This document shows positions 22,140 through 33,848 of a DNA stretch of 64,000 bases, one piece after another. Within the stretch, counting starts at the first letter, position 1. Every line of letters begins with the position of its first letter. Made by a program: the position numbers and the translations under genes. The stretch comes from Paguma larvata. Its lineage: Eukaryota > Chordata > Mammalia > Carnivora > Viverridae. Location of the stretch: assembly GCA_030068075.1 (NCBI GenBank), contig CM057839.1, positions 50,248,960 through 50,312,959 on the forward strand. The letters are read 5' to 3'. The notes below the pieces were generated by a model. The model worked only from the letters and a program-made list of their open reading frames with translations. It was not told where the DNA came from and searched no databases.

Positions 22140-23015
22140 ACCAGTGGCTCTCAAACTTTATAACACAGTTCTGTATAAGAAGCGGTGGCACAATAGGATA
22201 GCAGATTATTACGCTGCTATTTACATGAACTTTGGGACTTGACAGGGGAATTTGCTTCTGCTACAATGGTTGGTTCATCTAACCACCTGCTCCATTAGGT
22301 GTGGGTCAGGTGAGACCTGGTTCTCGGCCTTGAAATCGGGATCAAGGGCAGCCTTTCAGATGGGAAAGAATAGAAGGTCTGTAAGATTTCTGTAAGCACT
22401 CCCAAACTACATGGGAAATTCCAACAGGCAAGAAGGGTTCAGGTCCAGGGTGCTGGGATGGGTCTGCCTCGTGCGGGGGTAGCAAGGTAGGAATGGGGTG
22501 GTTCCCAACACGTGTAGCTCTCCGCTGAGACAGCAGACACACTGGCATGAGCTCCTGCATCTTGCCCATTGGTAATAATAGTCTGATAGAAGACAGTCAT
22601 CAGGACTTGTCTGGAGAGGTGCTGAGCTGGCCACGTAAGGCTAGAACAACAACCTTCTTTATAGGTATGTCCAAAGCAGGAGCGATAGGGACTCAGCTCT
22701 GGAGACCGGATCTTGCCAACAGTGCTTCCGAGGCAGAAAAAAAACAGATGTAAGGTCAGGTTCTGGGAAAAGCAGCAGTTACCAAGGTCAGGGCAAGCCA
22801 GGGTGGATGCATGTTGAGTGTGGATCCCAAGAGCAGACTGACAGCAACAGCAGACCCCATAACCAGAAGTAGGCTAGGAAGCAGGCTGAGTGTGGAAGCG
22901 CCTGGCTGTGCCTGCCTCAGGTGAGGGAGCGCCGCAGGCGTCTGTCCCTGCCTGCTGCCTTTCCTGCTGTTTCACCCTGGAAGAGCTGTGTGTGGCTTCT
23001 AACACACCGTCGGAG
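22140..23015. other. Non-coding stretch, no recognised element
   Basis: No gene or repeat recognised; open frames here are short and lack known domains. Confidence 0.3.
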
Positions 23016-23019
23016 TAAC

Positions 23020-23225
23020 TAATAGCTTATTTGTGAGTTCTCACCATGTGGCAGGCTCTGTGCCAACCACTCTGCAAACATAATCCCAATTTAATCCTCC
23101 CTGAAACCCTATGAGGAAAGGGCTATTATTAGCCCCATTTTATAAAAACCGAGAGACTCAGAACCTTATCTGAGGACATTTACTTAGGAAATGGCGAAGC
23201 TCTCAAACTCAAAAACTCTCATCTG
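23020..23225 (-). mobile_element. MIR element, antisense
   Basis: CTCACCATGTGGCAGGCTCTG, TTTAATCCTCCCTGAAACCC, TATTATTAGCCCCATTTTAT and GAGAGACTCAGAACC in reversed MIR order. Confidence 0.75.
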
Positions 23226-23949
23226 GAGCCTCACGCATCACCACTGTGCCCTGCTGCTTCAGTAAAAGTTTGCTGACTTTCCTTGAGCTGGAAAAGGAGA
23301 GACGGACAGGAGGCAGTAAATGGTCAGAACCCAATTTGACCAAATTCACAAATACGGTGTTGAGTTTGGACCTGGGGAGGGGACGGTGGGCAGCGACAGG
23401 AATGACTCCGTCAACACGGGCAGTGGCGCCCTCCCAGAGAAGACCGCTTGCAGAGGCTGCATTACTTCTGAGAGAAAGGAATCATTCTTAGGTACAGAAG
23501 GTACTGTTACCATGGTGACCACAAAATCTTGGTCCAATCCTAGGGCAGTAGCTTGACTCCTAATTCAGAGAGGCTCGGTTTTCAGAAAAAAATTTAAATT
23601 GAATTAAAAAGAATCACAGCGTCTGTCCACCACAGCAGCCTTGCACAAAGGGACAGTGTCTCCGCCGGGCTCAAAAGCTAAACAGACAGACCGCAAATGC
23701 CCAGAGGCCGGTGAAAAGCACTGTGCAGAAGGTAAAGTGCCCATTCAGGCTGCCTGTGTCCCAGCTGGGGCTTAGCACGGATTTACCCACGAGCCTGCCA
23801 GAGTAAACACAACACCTCTGGGACAGGGTCCACATTCCAGTTGTGGGCTTCCTGCAGCAGCCTGTCCTTGGACCCTCACAATGCTGGCTTTTTCCCTCCC
23901 CGTCAACCCTCATTTACGGAACCAAACTAAGCCCTAAAAACAGAGGCTG

Positions 23950-24330
23950 AGTTGTTATTCCTCTCCAATGATGGCTCATTCAGTCTGGAAGAATTCGGGG
24001 TCAGCATGAGATGTCCAGATGCCACCACCCTGTCCCCAGTGGTACTTGTTCCCGGACGCCGCCCCACCTCCAGACACATGGACATGTACTATATAAACCC
24101 CTCGGGAGGGCACTGTGAAGTCTTAGGACCCGGAAACCGACTGCAGAAGCTTTTCTTCCCCATCAGGATGAACCACCACCACCACCACCACCATGCTGTC
24201 TCAGGACACGGCACTCCCAGAAACTATATAAACCACGTCCTGCGTTTCCATCTTTTACCCTGGCACGGAGGTGCCAACAAAAGTACTTAGGGCCTAGAAT
24301 GGGGGGGGGGCGGGGGAAGCGAACAAAAAA
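23950..24330. other. Unique stretch with two TATATAAA motifs
   Basis: TATATAAA occurs at 24090-24097 and 24225-24232 in otherwise GC-moderate, non-repetitive DNA, with a G-run at about 24301-24310. No transcript evidence; a cryptic promoter is possible only on motif grounds. Confidence 0.3.
24172..24193. repeat. (ACC)n trinucleotide microsatellite
   Basis: About seven ACC units. In one frame it reads as a histidine run, but the surrounding frame is not a gene. Confidence 0.95.
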
Positions 24331-24654
24331 CAAAAAAACCTTACCCAAGTCCTAAAGTTTCCTGTACCTGAGCTGGAGTCAAAAATAGTAGAGCCAGCTA
24401 GTTAGAACCCCTTGACAGCAGGTTCCATATGCTTTATTTTTGTATATCAGTCATGCAAGAATTACTGAAACATTAAGCAGGATTCTAAATAGGTGCAAGA
24501 AAACTTTTATCTCTTTTTTGGATCCCAGTGCAGTAAACTGCTTTCATTTGTCTGCATTCAGCTGCTGTTGCATTTTCATTTTCATCTTCCCAGAGAACAT
24601 GTATTATTATATCTCGTCTGAAGTTTAACTTAGCAAATGAGAAGGGTAGAGCAG

Positions 24655-24800
24655 GCATTATTAACCGTCATTTTATAAAAGAAGCCTGGATGACCTAATC
24701 AAGGTGTGGGGCTCAGCTGTTCTCTCAAGGTCAAGACCAGAGCACAATCTTAGCAAGTCTAGATCTAGGGCTCCGTCCAAGTTTCCAGCCAACTTTCTAG
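24655..24800 (-). mobile_element. Possible MIR fragment, antisense
   Basis: CATTATTAACCGTCATTTTAT then GACCTAATCAAGGTGTGGGGC resembles reversed MIR with heavy decay. Confidence 0.4.
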
Positions 24801-25015
24801 AATCTCTTATGTATCAGCAGACTCATGTCCTTGGTCGAACCCAGGCTTGACTGGATTAGGGAGATAAGTTTTCTTTCATAACCAGTAACAGTGATTGCCT
24901 GTTAAGAGAGAGAACCAGGTGGCTGAAGCCATGGGTAATGGGAAGACTTTCCTTTCTCTGTATACCTTCTGTGCCTTTGTTTGTTTTTTTGATTTGTTTT
25001 CTTTGGGTTTTTAGT

Positions 25016-25094
25016 TATTTTATTTTATTTTATTTTTATTTTTATTTATTGAGAAAGACAGAGAGAGCACACAAGCTAGGGAGAGGGGCAGAGT

Positions 25095-25140
<46 letters not shown>

Positions 25141-25263
25141 CTCAAGCAGGCTCCACACTCAGCTCGGAGTCTAATGCAAGGCTCAATCCCATGACCCTGG
25201 AATCACGACCTTAGCTGAAATCAAGAGTTGGACGCTGAACCAAGTGAGCCACCCAGGAGCCCC
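25016..25263 (-). mobile_element. CAN-SINE, copy 9, with (GA)n
   Basis: Reverse copy with a TATTTTATTTTATTTT tail, a GAGA run at 25098-25138, and the head GTGAGCCACCCAGGAGCCCC. Confidence 0.92.
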
Positions 25264-25814
25264 GACCCTTTTGTGCCTTTGAATGTGTACCATACACATG
25301 ACCCAACTATTCAGAAAATAACTAACATTTAATTTTAAATGTTAGTTTAAATGTAATTTAAAATTTGAAAGTAATTTCAAATTTCTTTTTATAAATTAAC
25401 TTTCTCCTACTCCTAAATTAATGGCACTGAAATACACACTGTGATTACTGTAATCCTTGGGTCGTTAGAGCCATACCTGGATAAGCCCATAGCCAAGTTA
25501 AAAAGGAACAGACTAAGGTGAGAGATGCTGGACACAGTCATCCTTCTACACCCAGAGCTGCAGAGTGCAGTGGAAATAAAATAGCCAGCTTGCAATTATC
25601 TGTGTTAGTGAAGGAAAGTCATGGGGCAGGTACTTTAAAATGTGAATAAAGATTAAAAGTTACATTTAATTTATAGTTAGCATTGCGACGTGTTTGTACA
25701 CTCAGAGATATAGATCTGTTTTATTCCATGAACTTACAAAACTGCAAACTAAATAAACCCAAAACATTGAAATATTGGGAAACTGTCCATATTTTCTCTC
25801 TGTATCTGTTAGAA

Positions 25815-26280
25815 TGCTTTTGGCTGCAGGAAACAAAAATCCTGACTGAAACTGACTTAGACAGCAAGGAATTGACTGTCACACAAAACTGACAGGCCAG
25901 GGTCTCACTTTGTTGATCTAGCAGCTCAGCAATGCCATGGAGGTCCCAGGTCCTTCCAAGCCTCTACACTGCTTGTGCTCAGCACTGGCTTCACCCTCAG
26001 GATCATGGCAATATGGAGGCAGGGCTCCCAAGCATTTTCTCCAGACACAATGAATCCAAGTAGAAAGAGAAGAGCCTTTTTTTCCCACAAAACAAGGGAG
26101 CCTCTTGGAATTCTCTCACCTCTACCCCAACCCCAGATATCGCTGCATGCCTTATTTCATCACCTGTCATTCCAGAACCAATCACTAGCCAGGGAGTAGA
26201 GTAACCACAAGGGACTGAGACTAATCAAAGGGAGGAGAGTAGATGTTAGCCAAACACAACATCCACCACATATGCCATCC
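25815..26280. repeat. Old dispersed repeat, family not assigned
   Basis: Starts CTTTTGGCTGCAGGAAACAA, with GACTGAAACTGACTTAGACA and CATTCCAGAACCAATCACTAG later. I recognise this as a mammalian interspersed repeat pattern but cannot name the family with confidence. Confidence 0.35.
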
Positions 26281-26349
26281 TTCTCCCAAGAAGCACCTTT
26301 CTGCAGCCACTTGGTAAGAGGCATCACAGGAGAATAGACTAAGAGTTTT

Positions 26350-27360
26350 AACTAATCCTGAGCATGTGTTTACAGAGAGTTGCCTGGCTCTCACCTCCTT
26401 CCTTGCGAGTTTACTCCTGCAGAGAAGTGGTGAGAAACTAACTCATATTTTAGTTTCAGGTTCCTTCTATCTGTGTGCTGCATGTGACAGAAACAAGTAT
26501 AAACAAAGATAATGCTCACATCACTAAAAGACAACACAGACTGAGTATGTGGGTGCTCAGTAAACCATTCAAAGCAAGATTTACCACAGGAGAACACCAT
26601 AATAATAAGTAGCCAGCCCATGTTCAAGGTGAATGTGTCTATTAGCATGGGTATCATGTTCATTATTGTCCTTTCCAGAAATCTCCATGAGCCAAAGGTA
26701 TTTCTCAAGGCTAACCATCAAATGAAGTGTGTAGGTTACAGGTGTCAGGGAAGAGTCTCATTGACTCAAATGTTCCTTGTGCAAAGGTTTCACCCTTGGC
26801 TACTGCACCTGCCCCAGCAGCTCAAAAGTGGACACTCAGGGAGTGTTCTCATTAAAGGTATATGATTCCACAATGGAAGGGATGGATTGATGTCACTAAC
26901 TCACTGAGATAATAACCACCTCAGCTGCACAAAGCCCCAGTTGGAGGTTAAGAAGAGAATTGCCTACAAGCAATTTACACAGAGCAGCTAAGAAATAAAA
27001 CAGTGTCAGATGGGCCACTGAAAACCAGCGTGGGAATCTGTTTCTTTCTTTCTTTTTTTCTAGAAAGAAACAGAAGGTACAGCCACTGGCTACATTTATT
27101 TTTGGAGCAGGGAGAAGGGAAAAAAAGATAAGCAGATAGAAAAAGATATAGACATATGGACTGATCTGATTCAGCCCTAGAGAAAAACATCCATCTCAGA
27201 ATGTCAGGGTTAAGAAGGGCCATACACTTGTGACACTGCCATCAGACATGTATAGTTTAATAGCAGAAAGGGCAAGAATGCCAGGATGAGATCATTCTAG
27301 AATCAAAAAGTGAAAGAAGCAAATGCCTGATTCATCTTACATCTTATACAGCCACACTGT
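26350..27360. other. Non-coding stretch, no recognised element
   Basis: AT-balanced non-repetitive DNA. A TTTC-rich patch lies at 27042-27068. No gene recognised. Confidence 0.3.
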
Positions 27361-27364
27361 GTTC

Positions 27365-27530
27365 TAGAGCAGTGTTGCTCAAGCTTCAGCAAATCACCTG
27401 GGGATATTTTTCAAGTGTAGATTCTCATTCAGAAGCTCTGGGCTGAGGTCCAGATTCTGTATTTCTATCAAACCCCCAGATGATGCCGATGCTGCCAATC
27501 TGGGGACCATACTTTGAATAGCCATGTTCT
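27365..27530 (+). mobile_element. MER5A DNA transposon (hAT-Charlie)
   Basis: CAGTGTTGCTCAAGCTTCAG, AATCACCTGGGGATATTTTT, CAGATGATGCCGATGCTGCC and GGGGACCATACTTTGAATAG match MER5A almost end to end. Non-autonomous and fossil. Confidence 0.82.
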
Positions 27531-27591
27531 AGCTATCTATGACAAAGCGTAAGGTGTATTGAGTTAATGGTTGGTATGGTTTTAATGTGGT

Positions 27592-27772
27592 TTTTTTTAA
27601 TGTTTATTTATTTTGAGAGAGAGAGAGAGAGAGGGAAAGAGAGAGTCCCAAACAGGCTCCATACTGTCAGTACAGAGTCCAACGCAGGGCTCGATCTCAC
27701 AAACCGTAAGATCATAACCTGAGTCAAAATCAAGAGTCAGACACTCAGCCTACTGAGGCACCCCGGCACCTC
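27592..27772 (-). mobile_element. CAN-SINE, copy 10
   Basis: Reverse copy from TTAATGTTTATTTATTTTG to ACTGAGGCACCCCGGCACC. Target duplication AATGTGGTTTT / AATGTAGTTTT. Confidence 0.92.
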
Positions 27773-27800
27773 AATGTAGTTTTAGGAAGTACAAATGTTG

Positions 27801-27918
27801 GGGCACCTGGCTGTCTCAGACAGAGGAGCATGTGACTCTTGATCTCAGGGCCATGAGTTCAAATCTCACATTGGGTGTAGTGATTACTTAAATAAATAAG
27901 ACTTAAATAAAAAAGATG
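27801..27918 (+). mobile_element. CAN-SINE, copy 11, short older subfamily
   Basis: GGGGCACCTGGCTGTCTCAG head, CATTGGGTGTAGTGATTACTT, then AAATAAATAAG. It lacks the CT-rich linker of the other copies, so it belongs to an older carnivore subfamily. Flanks TACAAATGTT / TATAAATGTT. Confidence 0.85.
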
Positions 27919-27957
27919 TATAAATGTTAAGACAGAAAGGAACCTTAAAAGTCAGAT

Positions 27958-28303
27958 AACAGTGATTAATATCCAGAGCACATAAAGAATTACAACTCAA
28001 CAACAACAAAAAGAACAATTTTAAAATGGGCAAAACATAAACATTTCTCCAAAGAAGATACACGGATGGTAAGTAAGCCTATGGAAAGATGTTGAACATC
28101 ACTAATCATTAAGGAAATGCAAATCAAAACCACAGTGAGATATCACCTCACATCTGTTAGGATGGATATTATAAAAAATAAATAAATAACAAAGGTTGAC
28201 AAGGATATGGAGAAATAGGACCTCTTGTGCATTGCTGTTGGGAATGTAAAATGGTACAGCCTTCACAGAAAATAATTGGCAGTTCCTCAAAAACTTAAAC
28301 ATA
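27958..28303 (+). mobile_element. Old L1 ORF2 3' part, sense (left portion)
   Basis: ATTAATATCCAGAGCACATA, AACATTTCTCCAAAGAAGAT, GGAAATGCAAATCAAAACCA and GTTGGGAATGTAAAATGGTA are standard L1 ORF2 3' text. It stops at ACTTAAACATA and resumes at about 28822 after foreign sequence. Confidence 0.9.
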
Positions 28304-28821
28304 CAGAGAGGATTCTGGGAACATGGCAGGGCAGGAAGGACCAGGAATTTGTCTCTTCAGGTAGACAGCAATTTTACTGGCAGAATCTATCTGATACAAC
28401 TATTTTGGAAACTCTGGAGTCCATTGAAGGTTTGCAACTTTAGACTTAGATAATAAATGAATTAATTTCAGTCAATTTCACCCTTTAGAGCAGCAGGGGC
28501 TACCCATCCCTCAACCCCAGAAATGTGGGAAGAAACTTTGCATGTGTTCCTGGAGCAACTGAACACACGGCTTGCTGGAGCCATTGTAGGCAAAAAGAAC
28601 CCTGTCCTTCAAATATCAAGGATCTGTGCTCCGATTGCTGACTGCTGCTTCTGACCGAGGCGCCAACAAAGAAGCAGGCAGCCATTGTTGTTACACCTGC
28701 CCCCATTGCTCCGACCCACTCCCCTTCCGACTAAAGTGACTTCCAAGAGGTTTAAAGTGTTGACATCTTTCCCCCCGCCTTTATCTTTCTCTTTTTCCCC
28801 TTTTAAGAGGCAGCCTTTCGA
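28304..28821 (+). mobile_element. L1 5' UTR fragment lying inside another L1
   Basis: About 518 bases, opening GATTCTGGGAACATGGCAGG with CAGGAATTTGTCTCTTC, ACTGGCAGAATC and GGCAAAAAGAACCCTGTCC, and a TTGTTGTTACACCTGCCCCC patch. This resembles the 5' UTR of old L1M elements in the same orientation. It has no 3' end or poly-A. The bases before and after it (AAAACTTAAACATA / AAAATTTATAGAAAA) are similar and may be a decayed target duplication. Confidence 0.65.
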
Positions 28822-29395
28822 AAATTTATAGAAAATGTATCAAATTACCATATCATCCAGCAATTCCACGTATGGGTATATACCCAAAAGAATTCAAAGC
28901 AGGGTCTCAAAGAGACACCTGTACACCCATGTTCATAGCAACATTATTCACAGTGGGTAAAAAGTGGACACAACCCACCTTCCATTGACAAATGAACGGA
29001 TAAGCGAAATGCAGAAAAGATAAGCAATGAAATATCACTGATCCTTATAAAGGAAGGCAATTCTGCAGTATGTTACAATGTGGATGAACACTGAGGACAT
29101 AACCAGGCACAAAAAAGACAAAAATGGCATAATTCCACTTCCATGATGTACTAAGAGTAGTCAAATTCATAGAAACAGAAAATAAGATGGTGGTTGCCGA
29201 GGCTAGAGGGGCGGGGGGGACAGGAACTAGTGTTGCATGGGTACAGAGTGTCAGCCTGGGAAGATGGGGAAGTTCTGGAGGTGAAGGATGGGGACAGTTG
29301 CACAACACTGTGGATGTACTTAATGCTACCGGACTGTATTAAGTTTACATAGTAAATTCTATGTTGTAAACATTTTACCACAATTTTTTTTCAAG
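28822..29395 (+). mobile_element. Old L1 3' end, sense (right portion)
   Basis: Resumes the host L1: TTACCATATCATCCAGCAAT, TATATACCCAAAAGAATTC, CATAGCAACATTATTCACAG, AAGATGGTGGTTGCCGAGG and the 3' UTR end TTGTAAACATTTTACCACAA. Confidence 0.9.
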
Positions 29396-29609
29396 TCAGC
29401 AAATTTAACCATCTGGTTTCATAGATGAAGAAGGTAAGACAAAGGATTACTGTAAGTGAAGAAGCAGAGGGGCCCAGCTGGCTGATGATGGAGGGCAGAC
29501 AGAACCCCTGAAACTTAACTCTCAATTCCATGTTCGTTGACCTTAGAATTCTGACACATGGCTGATCTGGAATGAGTTACAGATGCAAAATTGTGTGGAG
29601 AAGACAGAA

Positions 29610-29760
29610 GAAAAAACCTAGATTCTAAGCATAATTCTGCCACCCTCAGCTGTGACGCCTCAGATGAATACTTAACGTTCCTAGGAGCAGTCCTCTTGTC
29701 AGTAAAATGAGGAGATTGACAATATTCTCACCAGTAAAATAAAGAAGTTGACTCCCAAAA
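29610..29760 (+). mobile_element. MIR fragment, sense
   Basis: TACTTAACGTTCCTAGGAGC, CTTGTCAGTAAAATGAGGAG and a GACAATATTCTCACC patch match the MIR 3' half. Confidence 0.55.
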
Positions 29761-29764
29761 TATT

Positions 29765-30780
29765 TTATTTGGAATACGAGTCTCAAGAGAGATCTGTAGG
29801 AGCAGGGGATATGATTTTGTAGGCAATTACTTGGGAAATCTGCAGAGTGAATGTCCCTCTTAAAGAGTCACAAAGCGCATTAGCATAGTAAAGGCTCTGG
29901 AAAGTTCTACAGTAAAAACATTTGTTCATTTTTTTTTCTTTTCTCAGTTATCTTACTTTGGGCTCCTGAAGCAGAGACTGAGACAAGGATTTGAGTGCAA
30001 GTAATTGATTTGGGAAATGAAGGGAAACACAACAAGGAAATTGGGAAGCAAGACAGAGACGGGAAGGCAGCCTTGAAGAATGCATTATTAAGACAGCTGC
30101 CAGTGGGGGCAGCTGGAACCCAGTCCCCCTGGGGAAACTGCAGGAGCCAGCAGAGAGCACACGCCTTAGTTATCCCACCTGAGGGGCAAGATTGCCCGGA
30201 TGTTTATACACCAGCTCTCACTACTGGGAGTTTAAGGCTGCTTTGGTGGATGTCAAGCCTCTGGCACCCATGGCCCATGATGTGAGGAAAGGTGGGCCCT
30301 CCATGGCTTCAGGAAAGGCCTTAGACATACACCCAAGAGTTGCTGGGAGTCAGTCTCTTGTGCTGAAGCAGGACACCGACGGCATCTGCTACATCCAGCA
30401 TTTCTCAATCTTACACAGCCATGGAACGCCTCCTCCCTTATTTCTGAACACCTAAAAATATCCTGCGGAACTTTGGGAAACAAGACAATCTCTGAGATCC
30501 CTTCTGAATCTAATGTTCTAATGCGCTCTAATTTTAAATTACTTAAAAATTATTTACAATGCCTATTCAGAGCTGAATTGCCATTGCTATTTCTGAGCCG
30601 TGACCTTAACTCTCATACGCTAGGCAAGGCCGGCCTCCTGCCAGGGCCAGTAGGGAGACAGACTCTGTCCAGGCCTGCAGGTGGAAATCCCAGAGACGGG
30701 CTCTGTGCTCCCTGCCACCCCTCAACTCCATCCGTGGATGTCTGTTTCTCAGGCTTTCCTCCCAAAAGTGAATGGAGAGA
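29765..30780. other. Non-coding stretch, possibly an old unassigned repeat
   Basis: 29960-30460 has the texture of an old dispersed repeat (CTCCTGAAGCAGAGACTGAG start), but I cannot assign it. No gene recognised. Confidence 0.25.
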
Positions 30781-30792
30781 GCTGGCATTCTT

Positions 30793-30998
30793 TTTTTTTC
30801 TTTTTAATTTAAAGAGGAAGAGAGAGAGAATATAAGTGAGGGAGGGCCAGAGAGAGAGGGAGAGAGAGAGAATCCCAAGCAGGCTCTGCACTGACAGCAC
30901 AGAGCCCATTGTGGGTATCGAACTCACCACCATGAGATCATGACCTGAGCTGAGACAAAGAGTCAGACGTTTAACTGGCTGAGCCATCTAGGAACCCC
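30793..30998 (-). mobile_element. CAN-SINE, copy 12
   Basis: Reverse copy with a GA-rich linker, GAGATCATGACCTGAGCTG and CTGGCTGAGCCATCTAGG. Target duplication TGGCATTCTT on both sides. Confidence 0.93.
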
Positions 30999-30999
30999 A

Positions 31000-31735
31000 T
31001 GGCATTCTTACCTTTAAACATACGCATGCCTTTGTTCTAGAATATGCCAGAGTTCTAGAATAGGCTCACATGTTTGCATATTTGATTTTATTGTTTTCCA
31101 ATAACAAGCTGAGTACCTAAAATATTTTCTTGTGTTCAAAAGGAGAACTCTTGTCTGAACCTGTGGAAAATTTGAGGTCAGAGATTAATCACTCGAGTCT
31201 AATACCATAACTATAATGAAGAAGAGAAAGAACAAATCCTTGGCCAAGAAGCTTGGCCAAGCCCTCCTGAAAAATGGGTTGTCTTTAAAGAAGTACCCTG
31301 ACAAACAGTCCCCTCAACCGGACGCTGCTGGCGTCCTGGTCTCTCTCAGAGCCAGGCACTTTGAAGGCTTGCCTTGGGTGGAAAAAATTACATTGGCCTT
31401 GGTTCAAGTCTCCTCACTCTCTTCAGCTGACATGTCGTAAGAAGAAATCAAGAACCAGAAAGAATTAGAGGTTTGCCAATTTTTTTTTCCATGTCAGAGG
31501 CTTTACTTCTTCTAGGATTCATCTTGAATTTCCACTTCTGACCTTTTCCCCTGTACAGACACATCAGTAGTTGTTCGATTATACACGTGCCTGAATTATC
31601 TTTACAATTATGAGTATTAATTGTCAGGTGAATGGTATCAACAGTGTGAATAAATATAAGTTTATAAATATAAGTGAAAAAATATATAAATATAATGAAT
31701 ATGTGTTCATGTGAAGCAGCAAATCAGCCGATTTC
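31000..31735. other. Non-coding AT-rich stretch
   Basis: No element recognised. Includes an AATATAAGT/AATATAA simple patch at 31650-31705. Confidence 0.3.
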
Positions 31736-31749
31736 TAAATACCAAATGC

Positions 31750-31959
31750 AGGGGTCCCTGGGTGGCTCATTCAGTTGAGCGTCAGACTTCAGCTCAGGTC
31801 ATGGTCTCATGGTTCGGGAACTGGAGCCCTTCATCAGACTCGAAGCTGTCAGCACAGGGCCTGCTTTGGATCCTCTGTCCCCCCCTCTCTCTGTCCCTCC
31901 CCTGCTCACGTTCTCTCTGTCACAAAAATAAAAATAAATAAACATTTAAGGTAAATAAA
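31750..31959 (+). mobile_element. CAN-SINE, copy 13
   Basis: GGGGTCCCTGGGTGGCTCAT head to AATAAATAAACATT tail. Identical 14-bp target duplications TAAATACCAAATGC at 31736-31749 and 31960-31973. Confidence 0.95.
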
Positions 31960-32289
31960 TAAATACCAAATGCCAATATAAATTCAAATCAATTCAAGTC
32001 AGTCCAGCCACAAACCAGGTGCCATGCTGAGGACAGAGTAGACCAGACACTGTGGCGCTGACAGTTTCATAGGCAAAATAGGGTCAGATATTGCCATTTG
32101 AACATGATTCAACCTCATACAAAAATGAATGACAAGGGGTTTAGGGTTCAGGAGGGATGATTAATACGTTAAACAGTCAAGATTGAAACAAGAACTTAAA
32201 AAGGTACAAGCAATGTGCTAAGGGGTTGATGGGGGTAACCAGAGGGATGCCCTAAGGAAGTAGAGTTCCAGCCTCTTATATAAAAAAAA

Positions 32290-32765
32290 AATCAAATATT
32301 ACACAAGTATCAGAAAAAGGAAAAAAAGTCCCTTATAGTCCTACCCTCCAAAGATAATTTATACTATCAATTGTTCAGTGTATTTCCAGACTGTCCCTAT
32401 GTTTATGCTTTTATTTCTTCTATTTATGTTTTAAGAAAATTTGTTCTACAATCCATATTGTTTTACAACCTGTTTTTTTTTCCCACTTAACTATATATCT
32501 TGAACCCCTTTCTGGGCTAACCAATCGATCTTACTTTTTTCAAACTACTGCACAGTATTCCATTGTGATGAGCTATAATTTCTTTCCCTCTCCCTCGTGA
32601 ATGGACAATCAGGCTGTTTCCACTTTTTGACATTTCAAACAAAGCTGCAGTGAATGTCCTTGAACTTAGATCTTTTAATACTTCATGTAAGAGTTTTCTA
32701 GCTTAAAACCCTACAAGTACAATTGTTAAATTGAAAAATCCAAAGCTTTTACATCTAATGAACAT
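32290..32765 (-). mobile_element. L1 3' UTR, antisense, old
   Basis: CTACTGCACAGTATTCCATTG, GAATGGACAATCAGGCTGTT, TCCACTTTTTGACATTTCAA and AAGCTGCAGTGAATGTCC are reversed L1 3' end text. Confidence 0.75.
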
Positions 32766-33184
32766 TGTCAGATTAGAGGAAAGAAATTTTAAACTGGCCT
32801 TGAGGATCAGGAGAAAAGGGGGAATAGGATTTTCGGAAGGAAGTCAGTGCACGAGAAAAGGAGCAGAGCTGTAAGAGTAAGCAGCAAGGTGATTCCGGTA
32901 ACCTACAATTTAGGACAATGGCAGATGAGGCCAAAATGTAGTTTGGGGGCTGACTGTGTTTGGAAGGACCAGGCAGCCACAGCGGCTCATCATGTCTCTG
33001 TTTCCCTCCCTGTGATTTTTTTTTCAAACTCACACCCATCATTGTTGTAGGTGACTGAGATGTGATCGTGATGAGGACAACAGATGTGGCTATAGCCCTG
33101 TGTGAAGTAGTGTCTCTCTATTTAAGGGCAAGTCATGAGGAGGGGGACTTCCTCATCCTGCTACCTAATTCTAAGCCTCCTGAA

Positions 33185-33400
33185 GACTGGTTCTTGGCTG
33201 CCCATCTGGAACCAGATGGCTGGGCCTTGAATCCAGCTCCAACACTCATTCCCAGCGTGATACTAAGCAAGCCCTCTACCTCTTTTGTGTCTCGACTGAT
33301 AAGTGGAGACAACAATAGCCTTACACCCATCGTGTTGCCATGAGGATGAAATGATGTCGTACCTACAAAGCCTTCAGAAGATGGCCTGGCAGGTACAAGA
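33185..33400 (+). mobile_element. MIR element, sense
   Basis: GCTGGGCCTTGAATCCAGCT, CCTCTACCTCTTTTGTGTCTC, AGTGGAGACAACAATAGCC and CCATGAGGATGAAATGATGT follow MIR order. Confidence 0.7.
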
Positions 33401-33504
33401 GCTCCAGGACTGTCAGTTCATGTGATTTTTATTATTCTGTGGCAGGTCATCTTCAGTCCCTCCCCTTTCCAATGACAGTGATCCAACACCTCTCAATGTA
33501 TGGG

Positions 33505-33680
33505 AAAGGGAAGAGCGTGGGCTTCAGCATCCAGTGGCTTCAAAGGTAAAAGAGAGATAATACTGTCTACCTTCGGAGTTGTTGTGAGATTCGACATGAG
33601 CTATGTGAAGGACCTCGCATCCAGCTGGAACTCAATAGCAACTGCTGATGTGACCAGAAATGCCAATACATTAGTGTACG
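33505..33680 (+). mobile_element. MIR element, sense
   Basis: AAGAGCGTGGGCTTCAGCATC, GAGAGATAATACTGTCTACC and GTTGTTGTGAGATTCGACATG match MIR, with an internal deletion of the middle third. Confidence 0.65.
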
Positions 33681-33848
33681 TGTGTCTCCTTCATCATCAA
33701 AGGGCATTATAATTCCCTGACCCTCTCTAAGGTAGCAGACAAAACCAAAGTCCTGATCAAGCAATAGGGCAGGAAGCGCTTAAGGTGGACAAGAGCAGTT
33801 TGGACATCACGGAGGCTGTAATAGGAACGGAAGCAGAGGTAATAAAGG

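Noticed and set aside
24165..24193. Histidine-run peptide
   Set aside because: Produced by an (ACC)n microsatellite in a short chance frame.
27958..29395. Possible processed pseudogene inside the L1
   Set aside because: The interior resembles L1 5' UTR rather than a cellular mRNA, with no poly-A and no recognisable coding text.
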